DNA from: an uncultured Alphaproteobacteria bacterium
GTDB taxonomy: Bacteria > Pseudomonadota > Alphaproteobacteria > CAAHEQ01 > UBA3637
NCBI GenBank assembly: GCA_937888725.1
Contig: CALARE010000047.1
Span: 1 to 27,845 of the forward strand
Reading direction: 5' to 3'
Length of the DNA stretch: 27,845 nt
The translations under genes and the position numbers were made by a program. The notes beneath the pieces are model-generated. The model saw only the letters and a program-made list of their open reading frames with translations. It did no database searches and was not told the DNA's origin. Below are positions 1 through 9,400 of the stretch, one piece after another; position 1 is the stretch's first letter, and each line of letters opens with the position of its first letter.

Positions 1-4
1 GGCA

Positions 5-2347
5 ATGGTAAAAGAAAAATCAGTTTTTGAACGGCTTAAAAAACAAAATGGGGAATTGTTTGCCAAAACGGTTCGAAACAGTGATAATGGTATATTAGAT
101 ATCCCCAATATTTTGGAAATTGTTAAATTTGCAGGTAAAGACGCATTACCCCTTATTCCTTTTTTAAGAATGCTCAAAGAGGTGCCTCCTGATGTGCATG
201 GGGTTTATCAAGACCCAATAACACTTCTTAAAAAAGCGGGGTATAATGCTTTTGTTGCAGATACAGAAGAAAAGAAAAATTCAATCGCTCCTTATTATGC
301 TTTGGGTGAAGCTATTTGTACATTTAAGGATGCTGAACGCCATAAAAAATACTATATTATTCATGCTGTTAAAGAAGGGGCTGAAAAACTTAATCGGAGA
401 GATTTTAAGAATCCTAAGCGAGAGGATGAATATGGTACCTCTGTGATTTCTATTCAAATTTTGAAGGAAGGGGGCTTTATTTCGATCAAAAACAGATATA
501 ATCATACAGTTCAGGCATGTGATAATACGTTTAATTCCAATCCTGATAATATTATTTTGGGTCTGTCTGAATCGTTAAAAAGATATTTTAAGGTTGATTT
601 TAGTGTATCTAACGCTATTTTGCCGAATGGATATACCTTTCAACGAGGGAAAATTTATAAATATTATAAAGAAAAAGAAAACATTTATTTTGGGGATGGG
701 TTTTATTTATCAGATGGTAAATGTTATGAAATTGATAAAGATTCTCAGTTGCTAACGGATGTTTTTTTGATTGATTTAAAAGAAAAAAAGATTAAAGACC
801 CTGAAGACCTCACTCATAGTGTAGGAAATTCTTATCAAGTTTTAAGAAAGGCTATTGATGGGAAAAAGTTACAAGTTAAAACCATAAAAGATACCAAAAT
901 TTTGTTTGCTGATGGGAAAGAAGTCTTGCGTTCCAGAGGGAGCAAATTGGTTGGATTAACTTTGTATAATGAAACATTGGAAAAAAACTCTTTTTTTCAA
1001 GTTGATGATTTGGAGGTTTTGAATTTACCAAATCTTAAAAATCTAGAAGCAGAAACATTTTTTACTTGCCCTTGTTTAAAAGAAGTGAATATGCCTCTTT
1101 GTGAGGAAGTTACAGCTTTAAATTTTAGATACACAGCCCCAGATTTGAAAGGGAATATTCCAGCTTTAAATCAAAAAGGAATTGTTTTTGCAGGGCCTCT
1201 TTTGGTTGATACGCGGGAAGGCAGATTGGTAACACTCACAAATATCAAATCATTTTCTTTTAAACAAGTGATGGATAGTGAATTTAATGGCAAAAAAATC
1301 ACAGTTGAAGAAAATGGCAATGAAGTGAAAATTTTGGCTGATGGTGATGAACAAATAACATTAAGAGATGGTGTTGTTGTTGGCCTTTCGCTTAAGAGTA
1401 ATTATATTTATGATACAGATATTCCCGATACAATTGAAAGTATTAACTTAGAGAATGCAGAATATTTATATGAAAATTCTTTTAGATCTTTTATATATTT
1501 AAAACATGTGCGTGCACCTAAATTAAAAAAAATGCAAGCTATGTGTTTTTGTGAAAGCCCAATTGAAACTGTTTGTTTAGATAGTTTGGAAGAAATGGAA
1601 GATTTTTCAATGGAAGCATTTTGTGGAAAAGAGGCAAAATTGCCAAAATTAACTTGTATGGGAGGACTTTGTTTGGGGGCTTTTCATGTTGATATGAATA
1701 TGTATGCCCCTCGTTTAAAGTGTGTGACCGCTTTTGTTGGTTTTCAGAAAAAAACAAGAGAATTTCCGTTTAAGGATATTTCACCAGAGAATTTGAAAGC
1801 TGTTCTTCTTTTTTGTAACACAAAAGATGTTTTTTCAACAGATTTAGGGAAACACCTTTTTGAAGCGTTAAAAAATGCTCAAAAAGTGACTGTACGGCAA
1901 CAAGAATTCCCAATAAGTGCCACTTTTTTTGTAGACGGGGCGGAACTTTGCCACACATTTGGGGGCAATATTTCTCGTGTGACCCTTCGGAATTTAAAAG
2001 AAGTGCCTTCTGGAATGATTAAGGGTTTTGAAAATTTGGAAAGTGTTTCTTTGCCTGATGCTGAAATAATGCAATCAAACAATTTAACCGATTGCCCTAA
2101 TTTAAAACGGGTTGATATGCCAAGGTTAAAAAAAGTAGATGAGAGCGATAAAAGCTTTTTAAAAAGAACACCTGCCTTGGAGCGTTTTTATGCACCCAAG
2201 CTTAAAAATAGATTGTCTTATGTTAAATGGCATCCAAATTTTAGAACAATTTTAAGATATATGGATGAAGCAAATACGCCAAAACAAAAAGGAAAATTAT
2301 CCTTTTTAAAAGCAATTTTTTATAGAGGTGAAAATCAAAAAAGATAA
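5..2347 (+). CDS. Head-LRR paralog, copy 1 (780 aa)
   Basis: Uncharacterised protein of the array family. Head box SVFERLKKQNGELFA lies at residues 6-20, the second box (AGYNAF) near 78, REDEYGTSVISIQIL at 139-153, and the NRYNHTV signature (here ACDNTF rather than PDNTF) at 163-183. Linking cassettes with a GKK...ADG core lie at about 284-320, 426-463 and 622-661. They separate three BspA-like LRR blocks (about 321-390, 464-575, 661-730). The C-terminal cap reads YAPKLKNRLSYVKWHP (729-744) and a basic tail follows. The start fits the family pattern (Met, a few residues, then KSV); its ribosome site lies outside the window. No signal peptide or membrane segment is visible. It lacks the KG(R/E) tail of copies followed by an overlapping gene, fitting its place before a 70-base gap with a promoter. 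LRRs suggest protein binding (inference). Confidence 0.93.
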   Translation: MVKEKSVFERLKKQNGELFAKTVRNSDNGILDIPNILEIVKFAGKDALPLIPFLRMLKEVPPDVHGVYQDPITLLKKAGYNAFVADTEEKKNSIAPYYALGEAICTFKDAERHKKYYIIHAVKEGAEKLNRRDFKNPKREDEYGTSVISIQILKEGGFISIKNRYNHTVQACDNTFNSNPDNIILGLSESLKRYFKVDFSVSNAILPNGYTFQRGKIYKYYKEKENIYFGDGFYLSDGKCYEIDKDSQLLTDVFLIDLKEKKIKDPEDLTHSVGNSYQVLRKAIDGKKLQVKTIKDTKILFADGKEVLRSRGSKLVGLTLYNETLEKNSFFQVDDLEVLNLPNLKNLEAETFFTCPCLKEVNMPLCEEVTALNFRYTAPDLKGNIPALNQKGIVFAGPLLVDTREGRLVTLTNIKSFSFKQVMDSEFNGKKITVEENGNEVKILADGDEQITLRDGVVVGLSLKSNYIYDTDIPDTIESINLENAEYLYENSFRSFIYLKHVRAPKLKKMQAMCFCESPIETVCLDSLEEMEDFSMEAFCGKEAKLPKLTCMGGLCLGAFHVDMNMYAPRLKCVTAFVGFQKKTREFPFKDISPENLKAVLLFCNTKDVFSTDLGKHLFEALKNAQKVTVRQQEFPISATFFVDGAELCHTFGGNISRVTLRNLKEVPSGMIKGFENLESVSLPDAEIMQSNNLTDCPNLKRVDMPRLKKVDESDKSFLKRTPALERFYAPKLKNRLSYVKWHPNFRTILRYMDEANTPKQKGKLSFLKAIFYRGENQKR

Positions 2348-2373
2348 TGTTTTCAAATAGTTATTAATTCATC

Positions 2374-2402
2374 TTTTTGTTTGTAAAAAAATATGCTATA
2401 CT
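2374..2402 (+). promoter_or_regulatory. Putative promoter for copies 2-3
   Basis: A -10 box TATACT at 2397-2402 is preceded by TGC, an extended -10 arrangement. The hexamer 17 bases upstream (TTTTTG, 2374-2379) is a poor -35, so this promoter would rely on the extended -10. It lies in the 70-base gap after copy 1 and predicts transcription from about 2409. It lacks the 16-base box found at the two later promoters. Confidence 0.5.
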
Positions 2403-2419
2403 TAATGTAGAGGATTTAT

Positions 2420-2424
2420 GGAGG
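2420..2424 (+). promoter_or_regulatory. Ribosome site choosing the copy 2 start at 2430
   Basis: GGAGG lies 5 bases before the ATG at 2430 and overlaps an earlier in-frame ATG at 2418. The 2418 ATG has only AGAGGA 3 bases upstream, and from the predicted promoter it would have a leader of about 9 bases. The 2430 start is preferred. Confidence 0.65.
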
Positions 2425-2429
2425 CTTCT

Positions 2430-5400
2430 ATGAACCGTTTAAGGAAGTATGGCTCTGATTATGTTAAAAAATTGAAAAGTTATAATGCAACCCTTTTGAG
2501 GCAAGAAGGGGTGGTGCATCAGCTTGAATTTGCAGGGCGTGATATCGGTTCATTGCGTTTATTTTTAGATGATATGCGAGATGACATTGCCTTACCAACC
2601 AGAATGGTTACTGAAATAGGATATCCCTATATTGATAGGGCATTTTTAAAAAGCTATATTAAAACGGTTCAAGCCCTTCGAAAAACAAAAAAAGAATTGC
2701 CAAAACCAACGCAAATTGCTAAAAAGTTGATGGCGGATTATTTCACTGCTAGAAAAAAAGCCATTGCTCGACAAAAAAAATGTTCAGTTGCTGAAGTTTC
2801 TGATAGAGATGTTTTTTATCCAACAAGCGCTGAGGCTGAGAAGAATAAAGTCAATTACTTGCAAGTTGGTAACCCCAATTATGCCCTTTCTTATATCCTT
2901 AGTAATATGATGTCAAGGGAGATTGAGCTTATCAAAAAAACGGACTCAAAAGATAATCTAGCCCCATTGAGTGAGGAAAACGTATATAAAGAAATACAAT
3001 CAGCTTTTTCAAAATATCACGATAAGTATGTGTTATTTGATGGGAAGATTTTAAGATGCAATTTGAAACAAAAAGGGGTTTATTTTGGGGATGATTTTTA
3101 TCTAAAAGAGGGGAAAATTGTTTCCATTGATATAACAAAAAAAATTATTGTTGATGGCTTAATTATTGATATTGAAACAAATGACATTGAAAATCCGATT
3201 GGTATTCCAGAAGAAAATGTCAATATAATTCGAGATAAAATTAAAAATAAAAAATTAAAACTTGTTCCTTATGATAAAAAGGGGCGGATGGCTTTGATGG
3301 GAGATAATCATCCTATTTTTGTTATAAAAGAGGGGAAAGAGGTTTCTGTTTTTGAACTTATGTGTGAACAAAATGGGGAGGATTTTGCCCGTACACTGCG
3401 TGATTATGATAGTGGTATTTTAACAATTCCAAATATTTTAAATATTGTGAAATATGTTGGGCGTGAGGCTAATGATGTGTTTTTAGAGTATTTGGTTTCC
3501 CTAAAATCGGTTGAGATGGAAGATATTAGCACGCCATATAACACGCTGACCCATTTGTTTATGGCGGGATATGTGCCATATTATAATAAGGAATTAGCTG
3601 ATAAATATATCGCTCAAATAGATGCGTTGGCACCACTTGATTCAAGTAAAGATGTGTTAGAGCAAGATGTAAGCGTGCCAGCTGATATTGCAATGAAATT
3701 AGCCAGCGAATATCTAAAAGATAAAAGACGATTGCTTGCCAAGAAAAAAGGGTGTGATGAATCAGAAATTAAAGATATAGACCTTTTGTGTGTCACCTCT
3801 TTAGAAGAACAAGATGCGTTATCTGTATTTTATCGAGATGGTGAAAAACTTTGTACTTTTGGCACTGACAGATATAAAGGTTATTATATGATTAATGCCG
3901 TTAAGAGGAATATAGACAAAATTAAAAGGGCAGAATTTCCAAGACGTGAGGATATTTATGGGACAAGCTCTCTTTCAATTCAAGTGCTAAAAACAGGTGG
4001 TAAAATTTCAATTAAAAACCGTTATAATCATACGGTTTCAGATCCAGATAATACCTATTCTTCAAATCCAAACCATATTTCAAAAGGAATGACATCAGCC
4101 CTTAAAAAAGAACTAGATGTCAGTTTTAATGTCTCAACAAAACGATTGCCGCATCATTATCAATATATTAGAAATTCACTTTTTAAAAGTTCATGTGAAA
4201 TCAATGGTATCCTCTTTGGTGAAAATTGTTACAGCATTGATGGTCAAATATACCCAATTGATGAGCGAAAAGAGATTTTGGTCGAAAATTATTTGATTAA
4301 TTTAAAAGAAAAAACGATTATTTCAATCCCTGAAAGGGAAAGTAATGGTTCCTATCATGACAAAAACATTGCTGTTTTAAGGCGTGAATTGGAAGGTAAA
4401 CGCTTAGAAGTTAGAATTGATAAAAAAACAAAAGAACGTGTCTTGTTCGCTGATGGAAAGGAAGTTCTCCGTTTAAATGGCTCAAGATTGGTGGGGCTAA
4501 CATTACCATCAACAACCACTTTGGCAGATAAGGAAATAACAAATTTTGAGTGGCTAAAAAGTTTCTCTGCACCATATTTGACCAAAATGGGGGACGATTG
4601 TATATTTTGCACAGGTTTGAAAAATTTTTCTGCCCCGCATTTAAAAAAAGTTGGGCGAAACCCTTTCTCGGGTGTAGATGTTAGTTTAGCTCATATGGAA
4701 ATTGATACACTTAAAAAACAAGGTTCCTTTTTTGTAGAAAAGATGTTTTTTAATGCCGAGTTAAATGAATTTTCAAATGTTGATCGTTTTTATTCAAAAT
4801 TCGGTGTTATTGACCTCCTTAATCAGGAAATTAAAGGAAAAAAAGTAACATTTAAAGATGGGAAAAAGGTTAAAGAAATTTATGCAAATGGGCAAAAAAT
4901 ACTTTCTTTTGAAAAAATAGATTATGTTACTTGGGATATAACTTATCTTAATTTCCCAACAATTACAAAATTACCATCAAATGCATTGACTGGGGTAAGG
5001 TCATTAAAAGAAGCACGATTTGAAAATTTAGAAGTTGTGGAAGAAAATAACTTCTCATCCAAAATAAAAAAATTATATATCCCACACGTTCAAGAAATTG
5101 GGATGAATAATGAACTCGATTTTGAAAAACAAGAAATTGTTTATAATAGAGAATTGCTTGAAAAAAATGGTATTATTAAAGTCGGTTCGTATCTGATTGA
5201 TACGGTTCATAATCTTGTATTAAATGAAGGTCGTTTTTCCAACAGCTGTTTTTCTAGAGACTGTATTAATGCTGAATTAGTGGGTAAAAAGTTATCCGTT
5301 GAAAAGAATGAAGATTTTCTTATCTTAAAAGCAGATGGCGTGGATATTTTGACATTCAAGGATGATCATTTGGTGAAAATGAATTTGCCAACATGTAAAG

Positions 5401-6389
5401 AAATATCCCATTTGAAAGCGGGCCCTTATTTAGAAGAAATATCTGCTCCTATGGTTGAGGAAATGAAATATTCACTAGGTAATTGTCCTAAATTGAAAAG
5501 GATTAATATGCCTCATCTAAAAAAAATAGAGAGTTCGATTAATGATGCACCTAATTTAGAAGAAATTGATTTTCAAGAACTAGAAAGTATTACGGGATAC
5601 TCATTGGTAGACATAGGTGCTAAACGGGTTTCGTTGCCAAAAATTGAATTAGATAATTTCAGGTTCCCTCTATTGAATGGATGTGTTGATTTTGATGTGC
5701 CAGCTGTTACAAAGAACAATTGTATTTTATTTGCAGGATTTATTATTGATCAAAACGAAGGGCAGATAAAAACAGTTCTTAGTGGTATTGAAGATGTTAT
5801 AAATAATGAGTTGAAGGATAAAAAAATCACCATTCAAGATTGTGAAGGCGGGCGTTTGTTATGTGCAGATGGAAAACCCGTTTTAAAAGAGGAAAATGGT
5901 TGTTTAACAGGTCTTTATTTAAATCAAACAGAAAAAATAAACAGTTCGAAGTTTTTATACAACAACCCTTATTTAAAAGAGTTTTATGCACCAAATTTAA
6001 AAGAAGTTGACGGAGATAAATTCCTTTGCAGTTGTCCTCAGCTTGAAAAAATTGTGTGTCCTAATTTAGAAACGCTTTCTTGTTCTGCTTTTTATGATTT
6101 GGAAAAAGTAACGAGATTGTCTTTGCCAAAATTAAAAAAGGTGCCATCTTTTAAGGATGTTTTGTTTAAATTACCAAATTTGGTGGAATTAAATGTGTCA
6201 GAACTTGAAAATGTACCATTTGGATTTTTGGATAAAACGCCTAAGCTTGAGGTATTAAATGCACCGCTTTTAAATAATCGGTTAAAAGTGTTGCGTCGCC
6301 ATCCAAACAAACGCAAATTATTGCGAAAAATGCAACAAAAGAAAGATTTTATGATGCATTTAAAATATGCTAGCACGCTTGCAAAATGA
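2430..6389 (+). CDS. Double-headed head-LRR paralog, copy 2 (1319 aa)
   Basis: Two heads in tandem. Head 1 (residues 1 to about 300) is degenerate: the first box is reduced to KYGSDYVKKLKSYNATLL and the REDEYGTSV and NRYNHTV signatures are gone, but YFGDDFYLKEGKI and a cassette remain. Head 2 starts at about residue 305 (SVFELMCEQNGEDFA, near base 3342) and keeps NRYNHTVSDPDNTYSSNP at about 530-547. Both heads carry a helical, basic insert of about 70 residues, absent from single-headed copies, with the pattern IAxxLxxxY, then LAxxKxC. From about residue 690 there are four LRR blocks separated by cassettes, then a cap with NNRLKVLRRHPNKRK and the ending LAK. It stops at TGA, 18 bases before copy 3. 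An alternative start at 2418 adds four residues. Function unknown; no signal peptide. A fusion of two ancestral copies, the first having lost its LRRs, is the simplest origin (inference). Confidence 0.92.
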   Translation: MNRLRKYGSDYVKKLKSYNATLLRQEGVVHQLEFAGRDIGSLRLFLDDMRDDIALPTRMVTEIGYPYIDRAFLKSYIKTVQALRKTKKELPKPTQIAKKLMADYFTARKKAIARQKKCSVAEVSDRDVFYPTSAEAEKNKVNYLQVGNPNYALSYILSNMMSREIELIKKTDSKDNLAPLSEENVYKEIQSAFSKYHDKYVLFDGKILRCNLKQKGVYFGDDFYLKEGKIVSIDITKKIIVDGLIIDIETNDIENPIGIPEENVNIIRDKIKNKKLKLVPYDKKGRMALMGDNHPIFVIKEGKEVSVFELMCEQNGEDFARTLRDYDSGILTIPNILNIVKYVGREANDVFLEYLVSLKSVEMEDISTPYNTLTHLFMAGYVPYYNKELADKYIAQIDALAPLDSSKDVLEQDVSVPADIAMKLASEYLKDKRRLLAKKKGCDESEIKDIDLLCVTSLEEQDALSVFYRDGEKLCTFGTDRYKGYYMINAVKRNIDKIKRAEFPRREDIYGTSSLSIQVLKTGGKISIKNRYNHTVSDPDNTYSSNPNHISKGMTSALKKELDVSFNVSTKRLPHHYQYIRNSLFKSSCEINGILFGENCYSIDGQIYPIDERKEILVENYLINLKEKTIISIPERESNGSYHDKNIAVLRRELEGKRLEVRIDKKTKERVLFADGKEVLRLNGSRLVGLTLPSTTTLADKEITNFEWLKSFSAPYLTKMGDDCIFCTGLKNFSAPHLKKVGRNPFSGVDVSLAHMEIDTLKKQGSFFVEKMFFNAELNEFSNVDRFYSKFGVIDLLNQEIKGKKVTFKDGKKVKEIYANGQKILSFEKIDYVTWDITYLNFPTITKLPSNALTGVRSLKEARFENLEVVEENNFSSKIKKLYIPHVQEIGMNNELDFEKQEIVYNRELLEKNGIIKVGSYLIDTVHNLVLNEGRFSNSCFSRDCINAELVGKKLSVEKNEDFLILKADGVDILTFKDDHLVKMNLPTCKEISHLKAGPYLEEISAPMVEEMKYSLGNCPKLKRINMPHLKKIESSINDAPNLEEIDFQELESITGYSLVDIGAKRVSLPKIELDNFRFPLLNGCVDFDVPAVTKNNCILFAGFIIDQNEGQIKTVLSGIEDVINNELKDKKITIQDCEGGRLLCADGKPVLKEENGCLTGLYLNQTEKINSSKFLYNNPYLKEFYAPNLKEVDGDKFLCSCPQLEKIVCPNLETLSCSAFYDLEKVTRLSLPKLKKVPSFKDVLFKLPNLVELNVSELENVPFGFLDKTPKLEVLNAPLLNNRLKVLRRHPNKRKLLRKMQQKKDFMMHLKYASTLAK

Positions 6390-6396
6390 TTTTTTT

Positions 6397-6403
6397 AGGA
6401 GGG
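6397..6403 (+). promoter_or_regulatory. Strong ribosome site of copy 3
   Basis: AGGAGGG with a 4-base spacer to ATG at 6408. It lies in the gap after the copy 2 TGA stop, not inside the preceding coding sequence as in copies 5-13. Confidence 0.8.
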
Positions 6404-6407
6404 ACAA

Positions 6408-9400
6408 ATGGATAGTAAAATCGTTTTTAATCAAGTTAGCCAGCAAAATGGCACGACATTTGCCCAAATGCTTCGAAAATATGATAAAAATATTTTAAAT
6501 ATAGCTGGAATTGTCGATATTTTAAAATATGCTGGTAAAGATACTGTTGGGACTTTGTTTTTTTTAGATACGCTTAAAGAAGACCTAGATGCTTTTGAAA
6601 AATTTAGATTTTCGCCTTCATCCATTCCTTATTTTGATGATGAATTGGTTGAGGCTTTTATTCAAAAAGCTAAAGAAATTAGAGCTGTGGAAGATAATTA
6701 TCCTAAGTCAGCCAATGTCGCACAAGAAATTTTAGAAAGTTATAAAGAAAAAAGACGCAACAAATTAGCCACTCAAAAAGGTGTTATGCCTCAAGATATT
6801 AAAGACGTTGAAATTTTTGTCCCAACTAAAGAAGAAAAAGAGGCACATCCTGATACCTCTTTTATTGAATATGGAAACCCAAGTTACGCCATTTTTTATC
6901 TGTTAACCACACTGGTTTCAAGCGAAATAGAGTTTTTGAAAAAGAAAGGGGAGGGTATCAGTGAACGAAACTTGGAAACAAAATCTGTTAGAGAGGAATT
7001 AGAAGCATCTTTATCACGGTTTATGGGGAAATATCATTATCAAGATGGAAAATTGTTCCGTTTTAATGTGGAAAAAAATGGTGTTTATTTTATGGATGAA
7101 GATGTTTTAAAAAATCATGAAGTTTTGCATTATGATTCAAAAAGATATTTTCAAATTGATGGTTTGATTGTGGATATTGAAACAAACCAAGTTATCAATT
7201 TAGCAGGGGTGGACAAGATAAAAGAAGAAGCTCTTTTAAATCAGATAAAAGATAAAAAATTAACAGCCATCAAAACAAAGGGGGTCTGTGTTTTGATGGC
7301 AGATGGCAAGGAAATTGCCTTTGTCAAAGAAGGACGTTCTTTAAGCACTTTTGAAATTTTAGCACGAAAAAAAGGCAAACAGTATGCTGAAAATTTGCGT
7401 TCAGCAGATAGCACTCTTTTTGAAATTCCAGATTTAATTGATGTTGTTCAATATGCTGATAATTCGATTGATTCTAGTTTAATTAGCTATTTGAAATCGT
7501 TAAAACCAAAAACTGAAGAAAAAACAAAGAGCGATTTGGACCCAATAGCCCATTTGTTTATGGCAGGATATGTGCCTTGTTTTAGCCATGAATTGACTGA
7601 AAAATACACCAAATGGGTTAATGAATTGGTCCCTGTTCAAGTGGATGATGAGGGGAATCATTTGGTAGCTGTTCCTCAAGAAATAGCTGTTATGTTGGCA
7701 AAAAAGTATCGACGAGATAAAAAAGAAAAATTAGCAAGAATTAAAAGATGTGACATTGAAAGTATCAGCGATTTAGATTGTTTGATTGTTACAAGTGAAG
7801 ATGAAAAAAATATGATTCGTCCTTATTATCGTTCTGATGAGGAAATTTGTACCTTAAAGGACCCAACACGTCATGAAATAAAATATATGATTAATGCGGT
7901 TAAACGAAATGTTGCTGATATTAAACGGGAGAATTTTAAAAAAATTCGAAGAGAAGACGAATATGGCACTTCTGTTATTTCAATTCAAGTTTCAAGAAAT
8001 GGGGGAGATATTTCAATTAAAAACAGATATAATCATACCCTCGATCGTGAAACAGGTGAAAACCCAGATAATACATTTAATTCTAATCCTGATTTGATTT
8101 CTGAAGGATTATCTTCAGCCTTAAGACAAGAATTGGGCGTTGATTTTTATACAACCATAGTTGAAATACCATATTGGCATGTTCGCTTTGGTCGTTGCCT
8201 GTTTCATTATGAACACGAGGTTTATGGGGTCTATTTTTCAAAAGACCATTATTTAAAAGATGGACAAGTTAAGCCCCTAAAAGACTGTTTAGATATAGGG
8301 GGTAGCTATCTAAGCAAGGACGGCGATTTGTTACTTTTTGACCAAAGGCGTGGGTCAGGGCTTTTTAATGTTTTAAATAATGAAGCAAACGGTAAAAAAC
8401 TGAAATTTGAAACAAAAGGGGATTTAAGTTATGTTTATGTAGGAGATAGGCTTCTTGCCAAATTAAAAGGCTCAGATATGATTGGTTTATATTTAAAAGA
8501 GACCATGAGTTTACCTGATGGATTTATGTCTAAAGCCCCTTTGTTGGAAGAATTTGAGGCTCCTAATTTGTTACACATAGGAGATGATGTATTTAAAGAG
8601 GCACCGTGTTTGAAAAAAGTTGATGCCCCAAATTGTTTGTTCGCTGGCTCTGATGCATTAAAAGAGTCCAATGAGGTGGTGATAAATATGCCAAATGTCT
8701 TTAAAGAAGGGAAAAATACCCACCTTAAAACAAACCCTATGTTGGGTGAAAACATTCTTTCACTTTCAAAAAGATGCCCTGTAGAGTTTAAAGATAAAAA
8801 AGTTACAATGCAGTTAAAGAATGGGCAATACACCATTTTTGCCGATGGGAATAAAGTGGCTGAGCTTGACGATGAGGGAGCTGTTAAGGGACTTTATTTG
8901 CATCATACAAAAAAGCTGGGATATATACCATTTCCAAGTCTTGAAACACTTGTTGCTCCACAGGTTGAAGAGGTGGAAAATTGGGCTTTTTCAGGTCACA
9001 CATATCAATTAAAAAGACTGGAATTGCCAAATTGTTATTATATGGCTTCTGTCCCCAATGAATATACGGATGCAAAAATCACACATGAAAATTGTCAAAT
9101 TAATGCACCTTATGTTTATAATAATGAAAGAGGATTTGAAAAAGGGTGTTTGTTGAAATTGCTAAATTCTGAATTATATTTTAATGATTCAGATGGCATT
9201 TTCTTTAATAAGTATTTAAAAGAGAAGAAATTAACTGTTGAAGAAGAAGGGGATAAAAAATATTTATATGCTGATGGGATTCATTTTATAACCTATGATA
9301 AAAGATATAAGATAATTGAAAGTGTGTCTTTGCCTGGTGTTGAAGAAATAGATTTGAGAATTTTTAATGATGACGTCTATCAACTTACACGTCTTTCTTT

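Noticed and set aside
6387..6389. TGA read as Trp (Mycoplasma-like code)
   Set aside because: TGA ends copy 2 just after the LAK ending that copy 3 closes with TAA; Trp positions use TGG.
8435..8836. Minus-strand frame of 133 codons
   Set aside because: Antisense shadow of the copy 3 LRR region; composition mirrors the sense codons.
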